A stretch of DNA of 17,656 bases from positions 1 through 17,656 of the forward strand of contig JASLAT010000006.1 in the NCBI GenBank assembly GCA_030146915.1. Reading direction: 5' to 3'. Both the position numbers and the translations under genes were made by a program. Of this stretch, positions 1 through 6,969 are shown in pieces. The notes under the pieces were generated by a model. The model saw nothing but the letters and a program-made list of their open reading frames with translations, made no database searches and had not been told where the DNA came from. This DNA comes from Tissierellales bacterium. GTDB taxonomy: Bacteria; Bacillota; Clostridia; Tissierellales; Tissierellaceae. Each line of letters begins with the position of its first letter. The first letter of the stretch is position 1.

Positions 1-1
1 T

Positions 2-343
2 ATTCTTGAATATTATGAATGGGCAAAGAAAAATAACTTTAGGGTAAGTGTTACAGGCTTAGCTTGGTGGTTAGGTTGTAGTAGAACAACACTTATAAAT
101 TATGAAAAATATGATGAAAATGAATGGTTAAAGAGATGTAGTGATGAAGAAAGAAAAGGCTATATGAACACTATCAAGGAAGCTAAAAGGTTCATCGAGA
201 TGAATTATGAGAATAGTTTATTCAATAAATCATCTGTTACTGGAGCTATATTTACCTTGAAGAACAATTATGGTTGGGTAGATAGACAAGAAGTTGTAAA
301 TAAAGAAGATAACGATATTAACATTACTTTGGAAGATGAATAA
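2..343 (+). CDS. terS: Terminase small subunit, 3' part (partial at window start)
   Basis: The reading frame is open from base 2 to a TAA at 341-343, giving 113 C-terminal residues; the start lies outside the window. The fragment contains a helix-turn-helix-like stretch (TGLAWWLGCSRTTLINYEK) and ends with AIFTLKNNYGWVDRQEV. From memory, that pattern is characteristic of the phage DNA-packaging protein gp3 type of small terminase (GP3_package family). Small terminases recognise phage DNA at the packaging start site and hand it to the large ATPase/nuclease. Its place directly ahead of the large terminase fits. The family is usually associated with headful (pac) packaging, but this is inference. 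No ribosome binding site can be judged. Confidence 0.82.
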   Translation: MLEYYEWAKKNNFRVSVTGLAWWLGCSRTTLINYEKYDENEWLKRCSDEERKGYMNTIKEAKRFIEMNYENSLFNKSSVTGAIFTLKNNYGWVDRQEVVNKEDNDINITLEDE

Positions 344-611
344 ATATATCATTTTATACATTGTTATACATGAATTTGTGTATAAATATTCAATTAATAG
401 TTGCATAAATGCATGTGTATATTTGATGTAATGATGTTAAAATACTTGTAAGCTAGTGATACTAGTGTGTTGGAATGATTTCAATTAATTACGTTAAATT
501 ATTATTTAGCGAAGTTCATTATATATTTATATAGGGGTGGGGGTACTTCATTATTTGGTCAAAAATACACCTTACACTATATAAATATTTTTTTTATTTT
601 TTATATAAGAG
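344..611. other. Terminase intergenic gap with G-rich element; candidate packaging site
   Basis: No convincing gene is present in these 268 bases. Visible structure: a TGCA-TAAA-TGCA palindrome near 403-414; a small perfect inverted repeat CTAGT-GAT-ACTAG (453-465); and a strongly G-rich run GGGGTGGGGGTA (534-545), out of place in such AT-rich DNA. The G-run is flanked by two copies of TTCATTA (515-521 and 547-553) and followed by GGTCAAAAA and an A/T tract. Packaging start sites (pac or cos) often lie next to or within the small terminase gene, so this is a candidate. I see no promoter with good -35 and -10 boxes at proper spacing. Confidence 0.4.
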
Positions 612-1880
612 GTGATATCAATATCTAAACCACTAAACATTAAAATATCTAAAAAAATTTTCAACTCAGTTTATTTACCGCAATTGCAAAATTATAATAC
701 TAGGTTTAATGTTTTTTATGGTGGAGCAGGTTCTGGTAAATCCCGTTTTGTAGTTCAAAAATTAATTTTTAAATATTTAAAGTTTACTAATAGAAAATGC
801 TTAGTAGTTAGAAAAGTAGGCAATACGTTAAGAGACTCAATCTTTGCAGAATTTAAAACAGTTCTAGCTGATTGGAATCTTTATGACAAAGTAGAAATAA
901 GAGAAACGTTACTTACTATTACCTTACCAAATGGTTCGCAGTTTCTATTTAAAGGAATGGATGATCCAGAAAAAATAAAATCTATTTCAGGAATTGATGA
1001 TATTTTAGTCGAAGAGTGTACTGAAATAGATATGGTGGATTTTAACCAATTAAATCTAAGACTTAGAAGTAAGAATCTATATAACCAAATACATTGTATG
1101 TTTAATCCTGTATCTAAAAGTAATTGGGTTTATAAAATGTGGTTTGAAAATGGCTATAATAAGGAAAATACTATGGTACTTAAAACTACATATAAAGATA
1201 ATAAATTCTTACCACAGGATTATATAGATTCCCTTGAAGAAATGAAGGATAAAGATCCTGTATATTATCGTATTTATGCACTTGGTGAATTTGCTAGTTT
1301 AGATAAATTAGTATATGACAATTGGAAAGTAGAAGAATTTGATTATAAAGAAATAATTAAAACTGTTACTACTGCTAAAGCCCTATTTGGATTGGACTTT
1401 GGTTATATTAATGACCCTAGTGCATTTATAGCATTAATTGCAGATGATAAAAATAAGAAATTGTATATTTTTGATGAGTTTTATAAAAAAGGATTATTAA
1501 ATAATGAGATAGCAGCCGAAATAAAAAGAAAAGGATATAGTAAAGAAATAATTATTGCTGATAGTGCAGAGCAAAAATCTATTGAAGAAATAAGAAGAGA
1601 AGGTATTCCTAGAATAAAACCTGCGAGAAAAGGCAGGGATTCTATTTTAAATGGAATACAACTTATACAACAATATGATATGATTGTACATCCCAGATGT
1701 GAGAATGTAATCGAAGAATTAAAAAACTATAGTTGGCAAAAAGATAAACTTACTAAAGAATATATTAATAAACCGATTGATACTTATAATCATTTATTGG
1801 ATGCACTTAGATATGCATGTGAGCAATTACAAAAGAAAAATAGGTTGAGGACATTTAATATTAAAAAGTTAGGATTGTAG
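612..1880 (+). CDS. terL: Terminase large subunit (ATPase and nuclease)
   Basis: This is the motor that pumps DNA into the procapsid and cuts the concatemer. The N-terminal ATPase has Walker A GGAGSGKS (residues 37-44) and Walker B ILVEE (131-135). The C-terminal RNase H-like nuclease has FGLDFGYINDPSAF (Asp ~262), IIADSAEQ (Asp ~317) and HLLDALRYA (Asp ~397), the expected three acidic positions. At about 420 aa it matches the PBSX/SPP1 G2P-like group (Terminase_3). The start is uncertain. GTG at 612 lies inside the best Shine-Dalgarno (GAGGTGAT, 609-616), so it would have no site of its own. The in-frame codon at the right distance is ATA at 621. Two other genes here use the same AGGTGAT-4 nt layout or a close variant with TTG. 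The portal gene follows after 11 bases. Confidence 0.95.
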   Translation: MISISKPLNIKISKKIFNSVYLPQLQNYNTRFNVFYGGAGSGKSRFVVQKLIFKYLKFTNRKCLVVRKVGNTLRDSIFAEFKTVLADWNLYDKVEIRETLLTITLPNGSQFLFKGMDDPEKIKSISGIDDILVEECTEIDMVDFNQLNLRLRSKNLYNQIHCMFNPVSKSNWVYKMWFENGYNKENTMVLKTTYKDNKFLPQDYIDSLEEMKDKDPVYYRIYALGEFASLDKLVYDNWKVEEFDYKEIIKTVTTAKALFGLDFGYINDPSAFIALIADDKNKKLYIFDEFYKKGLLNNEIAAEIKRKGYSKEIIIADSAEQKSIEEIRREGIPRIKPARKGRDSILNGIQLIQQYDMIVHPRCENVIEELKNYSWQKDKLTKEYINKPIDTYNHLLDALRYACEQLQKKNRLRTFNIKKLGL

Positions 1881-1891
1881 GAGGTGATATT

Positions 1892-3208
1892 TTGAAAATT
1901 TGCATTGATGTAAAAGATACAATACCACCAGAGTTAATAAAAAAATTAATAGAAATGCATCAGAGAGAATTGCCTAGATTAAAAAAATTAGAGAATTATT
2001 ATGTAGGTAAACATGATATATTAAGACGATTTGTAGATAAAGATAAACCGAATAATAAATTAGTTACTAATTATTGTAGTTATATAACTGATACTATAAT
2101 TGGCTTTTTCATGGGTACTCCAATAACATATACTTCTAATAACAAACAATATTTAGAAACATTAAAGCAAATATTTAATGTAAATGATGAACAGGAAGTA
2201 AATATAGAATTAGCTAGAAAACAAAGTATTAAAGGTACTGGCTTTGAGATGGTATATATAGATGAAAATAATAACATAAGATTTGATGTACTCGATACTG
2301 ATGAAGTTATTATGATTTATGATACTACTATTGAAGCTAAACCTTCTATGGCCATAAGATATTATGATACACATGATTATTTGACAGATGAAGATGTTAC
2401 TAACGTTGAAGTATATACTAAAACAAATGTATTTCATTATATTATGGAAGAAGGTAATTTGACTTTAACAGATTCTAAAGAACATTATTTTAAAGAAGTG
2501 CCTATAGTAGAATATTACAATAACATTTATAGGACTGGTGATTTCGAGAAGATAATATTTTTACAGGATAATCTCAATTTAACTCAATCTGATTTGAGTA
2601 ATGAATTATCTTATTTCAGAGATTGTTATCTTAAGTTAATAGGCTTAGAGGGTACAGAAGAAGAAGATATACAAGAAATGAAAGAAAATAGAGTATTACT
2701 ATTAGATGAAAATAGTAAAGCTGAATTTATGACTAAGGAAATTAATGATAATGTTATACAGAATCACTTGAAAAATATTAAAGAGGATATACACAAAATA
2801 AGCTATGTTCCAGATTTAAGTCAAGAATTACCTGCAAATTTAAGTGGTACTGCTATTAAACAAAAATTCTTCAATACAGAGCAATTAATTATATCTAAAG
2901 AAAGAAAATTTAAAAAATCATTACAAACTAGAATAAGATTAATAACTAATATTCTTAATTTAAAAGGTGCTGATTATAATTGGGAAGATATAGAAATTAA
3001 ATTCAATAGAAATTTACCAATTAATAACGTGGAGCTCGCGGACGCAGCAATAAAATTAGCAGGTATAACAAGTAGAAAAACTTTACTAAATTACATTGCT
3101 GGATATGTTGGAATTGAAGATGTAGACGAAGAAATGAAACAGATAGAAGCCGAGAAAGAACCTTATGTTGAATTAGATAACGTTGAATTGGATAGTGATT
3201 TTGAATGA
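1892..3208 (+). CDS. Portal protein, SPP1 gp6-like
   Basis: Encodes the dodecameric ring at one capsid vertex through which DNA enters and leaves and to which the neck attaches. The 438-aa product opens with ELIKKLIEMHQRELPRLKKL, then YYVGKHDILRR and NKLVTNYCSYITDTIIGFFMG (about residues 37-77). This is the typical N-terminal pattern of SPP1 gp6-family portals. The long helical segment near residues 290-350 and an acidic C-terminus (VELDNVELDSDFE) also fit. The start is TTG at 1892, seven bases after AGGAGG (1879-1884) that overlaps the terminase stop. It overlaps the next gene by four bases (ATGA), suggesting translational coupling. Family assignment is by recognition of the sequence pattern. 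Confidence 0.92.
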   Translation: MKICIDVKDTIPPELIKKLIEMHQRELPRLKKLENYYVGKHDILRRFVDKDKPNNKLVTNYCSYITDTIIGFFMGTPITYTSNNKQYLETLKQIFNVNDEQEVNIELARKQSIKGTGFEMVYIDENNNIRFDVLDTDEVIMIYDTTIEAKPSMAIRYYDTHDYLTDEDVTNVEVYTKTNVFHYIMEEGNLTLTDSKEHYFKEVPIVEYYNNIYRTGDFEKIIFLQDNLNLTQSDLSNELSYFRDCYLKLIGLEGTEEEDIQEMKENRVLLLDENSKAEFMTKEINDNVIQNHLKNIKEDIHKISYVPDLSQELPANLSGTAIKQKFFNTEQLIISKERKFKKSLQTRIRLITNILNLKGADYNWEDIEIKFNRNLPINNVELADAAIKLAGITSRKTLLNYIAGYVGIEDVDEEMKQIEAEKEPYVELDNVELDSDFE

Positions 3209-4032
3209 GTTTAGAACAAAAATTAATTACATTACAACGTAAGGTTGAAAAAATATCTAAAATGGGAGAAAAAACAATAACTAAAAATTATAAAACTATT
3301 TTAGATGAATTAAGAATTACCATTGGTAGACTATACCAAGAATATGAAATAAATGGTCAACTTACATTTACTGAAATGAGTAAATACAATAGATTACAAA
3401 AATTAGATAAAGAAGTATATGATTTAATAACTAATTTATATATTAATAATTCTAAAATAATTACATCTACTTTAAAAAATATAGTTGAATTAGGGTATGG
3501 TGATACATTAAGAATAGTGAAATCTGAAACTAATAAAAGACTACGAGGTATTAGAAAATCCATTGATGTAACAAAAACAATAAATGAAGAAATGGCAGGA
3601 TTAAAATGGACTGAAAGAATAGGAAAACATAGAATTGACGCAATATATGATATACAAAAAGAAGTTAAATTTGGATTAACTCAAGGTGATAGTTATGGAA
3701 CAATGTCTAAGAGACTAAAGTTTTCTTTAGGAACTGATGTTGGCAAAGCTAATACTATAATTAGAACTGAAAGTCATAGATGTTTTAATACTGCAAAAAT
3801 AGATAGTTTAAATATTATTTCTAAACAAGGTGTGAAAATGACCAAAACTTGGAGAACATCAGAAGATGAAAGAGTAAGGTCCCAACACGATGATATGAAT
3901 AATATTACAATACCATATGAAGATTATTTTATATTATCAGATGGTGTTAAAACATTTGCTCCTGGATTAAGTGGAGCACCGCAACATGATATTAATTGCA
4001 GATGTATAATTATAATAGATATAAAGGAATGA
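3205..4032 (+). CDS. Minor head protein, SPP1 gp7 / Mu F-like
   Basis: A 275-aa protein whose C-terminal half carries the Phage_Mu_F/SPP1 gp7 signature: ANTIIRTESHRCFNTAK (about 183-199), TWRTSEDERVRSQHDDMNN (about 213-231) and QHDINCRCIIII at the C-terminus. Members bind the portal and are packaged in small numbers inside the capsid; in SPP1, gp7 helps DNA exit correctly at infection. The N-terminal part is helical and lysine/glutamate rich. The ATG at 3205 overlaps the portal stop (ATGA), and no separate strong ribosome binding site is visible, so expression is probably coupled to the portal. There is no sign of a fused ADP-ribosyltransferase or protease domain at the C-terminus. Confidence 0.9.
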   Translation: MSLEQKLITLQRKVEKISKMGEKTITKNYKTILDELRITIGRLYQEYEINGQLTFTEMSKYNRLQKLDKEVYDLITNLYINNSKIITSTLKNIVELGYGDTLRIVKSETNKRLRGIRKSIDVTKTINEEMAGLKWTERIGKHRIDAIYDIQKEVKFGLTQGDSYGTMSKRLKFSLGTDVGKANTIIRTESHRCFNTAKIDSLNIISKQGVKMTKTWRTSEDERVRSQHDDMNNITIPYEDYFILSDGVKTFAPGLSGAPQHDINCRCIIIIDIKE

Positions 4033-4037
4033 TCTTA

Positions 4038-4346
4038 ATGGTAACTGTAAGGATATGTAAAAATAATGAAGGCCAGTATTATAAATATGTTATTGAAGGA
4101 CATGCTAATTATGATAAGTTTGGTAAAGATATCGTGTGTGCGGCAATATCTGCTATATCTCAAACCATACTAATCACTTTAGATGAAATATGTGACTTAA
4201 AATACGAAAAGGGAAATGGTTATTTAGAAGTGATTGTATTGAATAATAATTTAGACGATGTGCAATTACTATTCAAAACTTTAAAAAATGGTATTAAAGC
4301 TATAGAACTTCAATATCCACAATATTTAAAATTAGAAACACCTTAA
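4038..4346 (+). CDS. prp: Prp-type cysteine protease, probable scaffold/capsid N-terminal processing enzyme
   Basis: A 102-aa protein matching the ribosomal-processing cysteine protease Prp family. Staphylococcal Prp removes the N-terminal extension of ribosomal protein L27, and a catalytic His22/Cys34 pair is reported. With the ATG at 4038 chosen here, the motif EGHANYDKFGKDIVCAAISA places His at 22 and Cys at 34, the same numbering. That start has AAAGGA (4023-4028) nine bases upstream, better than ATGs at 3996 or 4029. The gene sits just upstream of scaffold and capsid, both of which carry an MNLQLF sequence near the N-terminus like the L27 cleavage site (LNLQFF|A). Known family function is L27 cleavage; cleavage of phage structural proteins by host Prp is known in staphylococcal phages; use of this phage copy for the same job is inference. 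Confidence 0.9.
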   Translation: MVTVRICKNNEGQYYKYVIEGHANYDKFGKDIVCAAISAISQTILITLDEICDLKYEKGNGYLEVIVLNNNLDDVQLLFKTLKNGIKAIELQYPQYLKLETP

Positions 4347-4360
4347 TAGGTGTATTTTTT
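4338..4360 (+). terminator. Terminator-like hairpin between protease and scaffold genes
   Basis: ACACCT (4338-4343) pairs with AGGTGT (4348-4353) around a four-base loop, followed by A and six Ts (4355-4360). The stop codon of the protease gene lies in the hairpin. The stem has only six pairs, so it is probably a weak or partial terminator or an mRNA end-protecting structure. The scaffold ribosome binding site AAGGAGG (4367-4373) follows. Confidence 0.6.
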
Positions 4361-4380
4361 ATGCTTAAGGAGGCTTAATT

Positions 4381-4977
4381 ATGAAAAAATATAATTCAAC
4401 TTTAAGGATTTTAAAAAACTTAAAGGGGATGAATTTACAATTATTCACAGAGGAAGAACCTGTAGAACAAGAAAAACCAGTGGTTGAACAAAACGGAAAA
4501 ACATATAGTCAAGAAGAACTTCAATCTGAAACTGATAAAAGGGTAACTCAAGCACTTAAAACAGCTAAAGAAAAATGGCAAAAAGAATATGAAACAAAAC
4601 TTGAAGAAGAAAAGAAAGAAGTTGAAAGGTTATCTAAATTATCAGCTGAAGAAAAGGAAAAGGAATTATTAAAGCAACAACAACAACAATTAGAAGAGAA
4701 AGAAAAAGCAATTCAATTTAGAGAGTTACAATTAGACACTATTAAAATATTAGAGGAAGAAAATTTACCTGTAGGATTTGCAGAATTTTTAATTAAAAAT
4801 GACGCAGAAACTACAAATGAAAATATTAAAAAGTTTAAAGATGAATGGCAACAAGCTATAGAAAAAGCAATAGACTTAAAATTAAAAGGTAATACACCTA
4901 AAGTTGGAAGTACTAATGTAAATGAAAACACATTGAATTTAAGTGATTTAGCTAATCAATTTAATATAACAAAATAA
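4381..4977 (+). CDS. Capsid scaffolding protein, DUF4355-like
   Basis: A 198-aa, highly charged, Lys/Glu/Gln-rich protein that guides capsid protein into a procapsid and is then lost. Residues about 40-125 read as a long coiled coil (repeated AKEKWQKEYETKLEEE and EEKEKELLKQQQQQLEEKE patterns, with a five-Gln run). The C-terminus (about 150-198) ends DLANQFNITK and may bind the capsid protein. Length, composition and place before the major capsid gene match DUF4355-type scaffolds. Residues 17-22 are MNLQLF followed by Thr23, a likely Prp processing site leaving about 176 residues. ATG at 4381 has AAGGAGG seven bases upstream. The 16 residues ahead of the motif are basic. Confidence 0.88.
   Translation: MKKYNSTLRILKNLKGMNLQLFTEEEPVEQEKPVVEQNGKTYSQEELQSETDKRVTQALKTAKEKWQKEYETKLEEEKKEVERLSKLSAEEKEKELLKQQQQQLEEKEKAIQFRELQLDTIKILEEENLPVGFAEFLIKNDAETTNENIKKFKDEWQQAIEKAIDLKLKGNTPKVGSTNVNENTLNLSDLANQFNITK
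4429..4449 (+). other. Predicted Prp cleavage site in scaffold protein
   Basis: Codons for Met17-Asn-Leu-Gln-Leu-Phe22|Thr23. By analogy with L27 (cleavage after Phe of LNLQFF), the cut would fall after base 4446. P1' is Thr instead of the usual Ala. The first 17 bases (ATGAATTTACAATTATT) are identical to the capsid gene at 5014-5030. Confidence 0.6.
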
Positions 4978-4995
4978 TTTTTGGAGGAATGTATT

Positions 4996-5955
4996 ATGAA
5001 TAAGAAATTAAAAATGAATTTACAATTATTTGCGGAGACATTTGATCCAGCAAATGTATTATTGCAAGACTCAAAGACAGGGAAAATACCAAGTGAGCAA
5101 GGTGTTTTAGTTTTAAAGGATTTTATGAAAAATTCAGTAACTGCACAATTGGCTAAATATGAACCTATGACTAAACCAAAGAAGGAATTTACCTATTTGG
5201 CAGAAGGTCCAGGAGCATACTGGGTTAGTGAAACTGAAAAAATCAAAACATCAAAAGCTAAATGGTTAACTGCTAAAATGGAAGCTAAAAAGTTAGGAGT
5301 TATATTACCTGTATCAAAAGAGTTTTTAAAGTTTACTGTAAAAGACTTCTTTAACCAAATGAAACCTGCAATAGCAGAAGCTTTTTACACTAAATTCGAC
5401 CAAGCTACTCTATTTGGTGTTGAATCTCCATATGAAGCTGAAACTTCAGTGTGGGAAAAAATAGTTAAAAGTGGTAATAAGATAGAACAAGGTTCCACAG
5501 ATAATTTATATACTGATTTAAACGCATTATTAGCACTTGTAGAAGATGGAGATAATGACCCTAATGGATTTACTACTACTAAAAGATTTAGAAAGGATTT
5601 ACGAGGTGCTTTAGATGTAAATAAACAACCTATATTTAATGACGCGAGACAAGGTGCAACTGCAACTGCTTTAGGATTGCCGATTGGATATGCAGATGGT
5701 AAGTCTTGGGAATATGATAAAGCTAAAATGTTAGTTGGAGATTGGAGATATGCTAGGTATGGTATTTTACAAGGAATTGAGTATGCAGTATCTGAAGATG
5801 CCACACTAACTACTATTGTAGATGGTGAGGGTAAACCAATTAACTTATTTGAAAGAGACATGTTTGCACTAAGGGCAACTATGCACATTGGATTTATGAC
5901 ATTAAAAGATGACGCATTCGCAGCACTAACTCCAAAGGTAGAAACTGGAGTATAG
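4996..5955 (+). CDS. Major capsid protein (HK97-fold)
   Basis: A 319-aa protein in the expected place after scaffold; it forms the icosahedral shell. It has no long N-terminal delta domain, as expected when scaffold is a separate protein. Typical features are GAYWVSETEKIKTSKAKWLT (about 74-93, E-loop region), an IAEAFYTKFDQATLFG helix, and a C-terminal part with YGILQGIEYAVSEDA, NLFERDMFALRATMHIGFM and DDAFAAL. The start is ATG 4996, eight bases after TTGGAGG (4981-4987); an in-frame TTG at 4981 is part of that site and is not the start. Residues 7-12 are MNLQLF followed by Ala13, a predicted Prp site, leaving a mature protein of about 307 aa. Confidence 0.93.
   Translation: MNKKLKMNLQLFAETFDPANVLLQDSKTGKIPSEQGVLVLKDFMKNSVTAQLAKYEPMTKPKKEFTYLAEGPGAYWVSETEKIKTSKAKWLTAKMEAKKLGVILPVSKEFLKFTVKDFFNQMKPAIAEAFYTKFDQATLFGVESPYEAETSVWEKIVKSGNKIEQGSTDNLYTDLNALLALVEDGDNDPNGFTTTKRFRKDLRGALDVNKQPIFNDARQGATATALGLPIGYADGKSWEYDKAKMLVGDWRYARYGILQGIEYAVSEDATLTTIVDGEGKPINLFERDMFALRATMHIGFMTLKDDAFAALTPKVETGV
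5014..5034 (+). other. Predicted Prp cleavage site in major capsid protein
   Basis: Codons for Met7-Asn-Leu-Gln-Leu-Phe12|Ala13, preceded by NKKLK. This closely resembles the L27 N-terminal extension (KLNLQFF|A) cut by Prp. The cut would fall after base 5031 and remove 12 residues. Confidence 0.7.
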
Positions 5956-5986
5956 GAGAAGGAGGAATCCTTCTCTTTTCCTTTTT
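5956..5986 (+). terminator. Hairpin terminator right after the capsid gene
   Basis: GAGAAGGA (5956-5963) pairs perfectly with TCCTTCTC (5968-5975) around a GGAA tetraloop (a GNRA type), followed by TTTTCCTTTTT. It begins one base after the capsid stop codon. It is a fair intrinsic terminator or mRNA-stabilising structure, though the T-run is broken by CC. AAGGAGGG for the next gene follows at 5987. Confidence 0.7.
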
Positions 5987-5999
5987 AAGGAGGGATATG

Positions 6000-6218
6000 A
6001 TGAAATTAATTAAAGGAAATAAAATAATAAGTGCAACAGAAAAAGCATACGACGTAGTTTATAAGAATTTAGGTTATGAAATTTATAATGACAATTCAAT
6101 TGATAGCTTTACAAAGGCTGAAATACTTGAAATATTAAATGATAACGGCATTGAACATAATCCTAGGGATAAAAAAGAAGTCTTATATGATTTGATGGTG
6201 GAAGGTGATTTTAAATGA
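6000..6218 (+). CDS. Small HeH/SAP-like protein after capsid, function unknown
   Basis: About 72 aa. The N-terminal half (MKLIKGNKIISATEKAYDVV then YKNLGYE) has the form often seen in small proteins coded just after phage capsid genes. The C-terminal half (FTKAEILEILNDNGIEH, then KKEVLYDLM) resembles a helix-extended loop-helix (HeH/LEM/SAP) motif, about residues 38-68. Such motifs bind nucleic acid or protein in other settings; here the role is unknown. It may be a head accessory or connector protein. ATGs at 5997 and 6000 are both possible; 6000 has the better spacing (five bases) from AAGGAGGG (5987-5994). The gene overlaps the next by ATGA. Confidence 0.75.
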   Translation: MKLIKGNKIISATEKAYDVVYKNLGYEIYNDNSIDSFTKAEILEILNDNGIEHNPRDKKEVLYDLMVEGDFK

Positions 6219-6466
6219 CACTTGTAGAAATAAAACTAGCTTATTTAGAATGGATTGAGGATTATACAAGTAATCAATTTGATATTGATAACCTTCCAGG
6301 AGGGATAAAACTAGCTTTAGATAATTTGGTTGAGTTAGATCCTTTAGACTTTAATATAACATCAGAAAAATTATCTGATATGAGCCAAACTTATGCCAAT
6401 GATGGTAATATTCCTAAATTTATTTACAATTGGATAAACCCATATAAAAGGTTGAAAACAATATGA
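6215..6466 (+). CDS. Head-tail connector protein (adaptor candidate)
   Basis: An 83-aa acidic, helical protein (VEIKLAYLEWIEDYTSN, then PGGIKLALDNLVELD and PKFIYNWINPYKRLKTI). Size, helical pattern and position after the capsid fit the SPP1 gp15 / HK97 gp6-like adaptors that bind the portal and continue the DNA channel. The match is by pattern and position only. It starts with an ATGA overlap with the upstream gene (its ribosome binding site GGAAGGTGA lies in that gene) and overlaps the next gene by four bases. Confidence 0.65.
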   Translation: MTLVEIKLAYLEWIEDYTSNQFDIDNLPGGIKLALDNLVELDPLDFNITSEKLSDMSQTYANDGNIPKFIYNWINPYKRLKTI

Positions 6467-6969
6467 AAATACATGATGAAAATAAGGTTCCACAGTTTTT
6501 AAAAATGATTAACGATTTAACTTCAACACACCTTGAAATAGGTATATTTGGAGAAGATGATAGTGAAATTTTAATGATAGCGAACATAAATGAATTTGGA
6601 TATAATTTTAAAGTTAGTGATAAAATGAGAGCTTACCTTCATGATATGGGATTGCATTTAAAAGAAACTACTACTGAAATAAAAGTCCCAGAAAGAAGTT
6701 TTATGAGAGCTGGATATGACAAAGAAAAATCAAATATGATTGATAAAGGTGAAATTTTATTAAAAAAAGTCATTACACTACAGCTATCAGTAGATACTTT
6801 TTATAAAACATTAGGAGAATATATAGTTGGTTTATTACAAGATTATTTAACAACTTTAAAAAATCCACCTAATCATCAGTTTACTATAGAACAGAAAGGT
6901 AGTTCCAATCCTCTAATTGATACTCAAAGATTAAGAGAAAGCATCACTTATAAGGTGGTGATGGATTAG
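6463..6969 (+). CDS. Neck / tail-completion-like protein
   Basis: A 168-aa protein. LEIGIFGEDDSEILMIANINEFG (about 24-46), then VPERSFMRAGYD (about 75-86), and a C-terminal LIDTQRLRESITYKV is the pattern of HK97 gp10/Mu gpG-like morphogenesis proteins: an 'IA..NEFG' segment, a PERSF segment, and a terminal 'DT..LR.SI.Y.V' strand. These act in neck assembly or tail completion. The exact role in this phage is inferred from position between adaptor and closure candidates. The gene begins in an ATGA overlap and is followed with no gap by the next ATG. Confidence 0.68.
   Translation: MKIHDENKVPQFLKMINDLTSTHLEIGIFGEDDSEILMIANINEFGYNFKVSDKMRAYLHDMGLHLKETTTEIKVPERSFMRAGYDKEKSNMIDKGEILLKKVITLQLSVDTFYKTLGEYIVGLLQDYLTTLKNPPNHQFTIEQKGSSNPLIDTQRLRESITYKVVMD

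Noticed and set aside
344..611. Promoter for the terminase or late operon in the gap
   Set aside because: Several TATAAA/TAAAAT-like strings exist, but none has a matching -35 box at 16-18 bases; such strings are expected by chance in this AT-rich DNA.
3996..4037. Longer N-terminus for the Prp-like protease (ATG 3996 or 4029)
   Set aside because: ATG 4038 has the properly spaced AAAGGA site and gives the family's usual length with His22 and Cys34.
4981..4995. TTG 4981 as start of the capsid gene
   Set aside because: This TTG is part of the TTGGAGG ribosome binding site; ATG 4996 is correctly spaced from it.
5385..5888. Open frame of 167 codons on the minus strand
   Set aside because: It is opposite the major capsid gene and is explained by codon bias in that gene; no start signal or recognisable motif.
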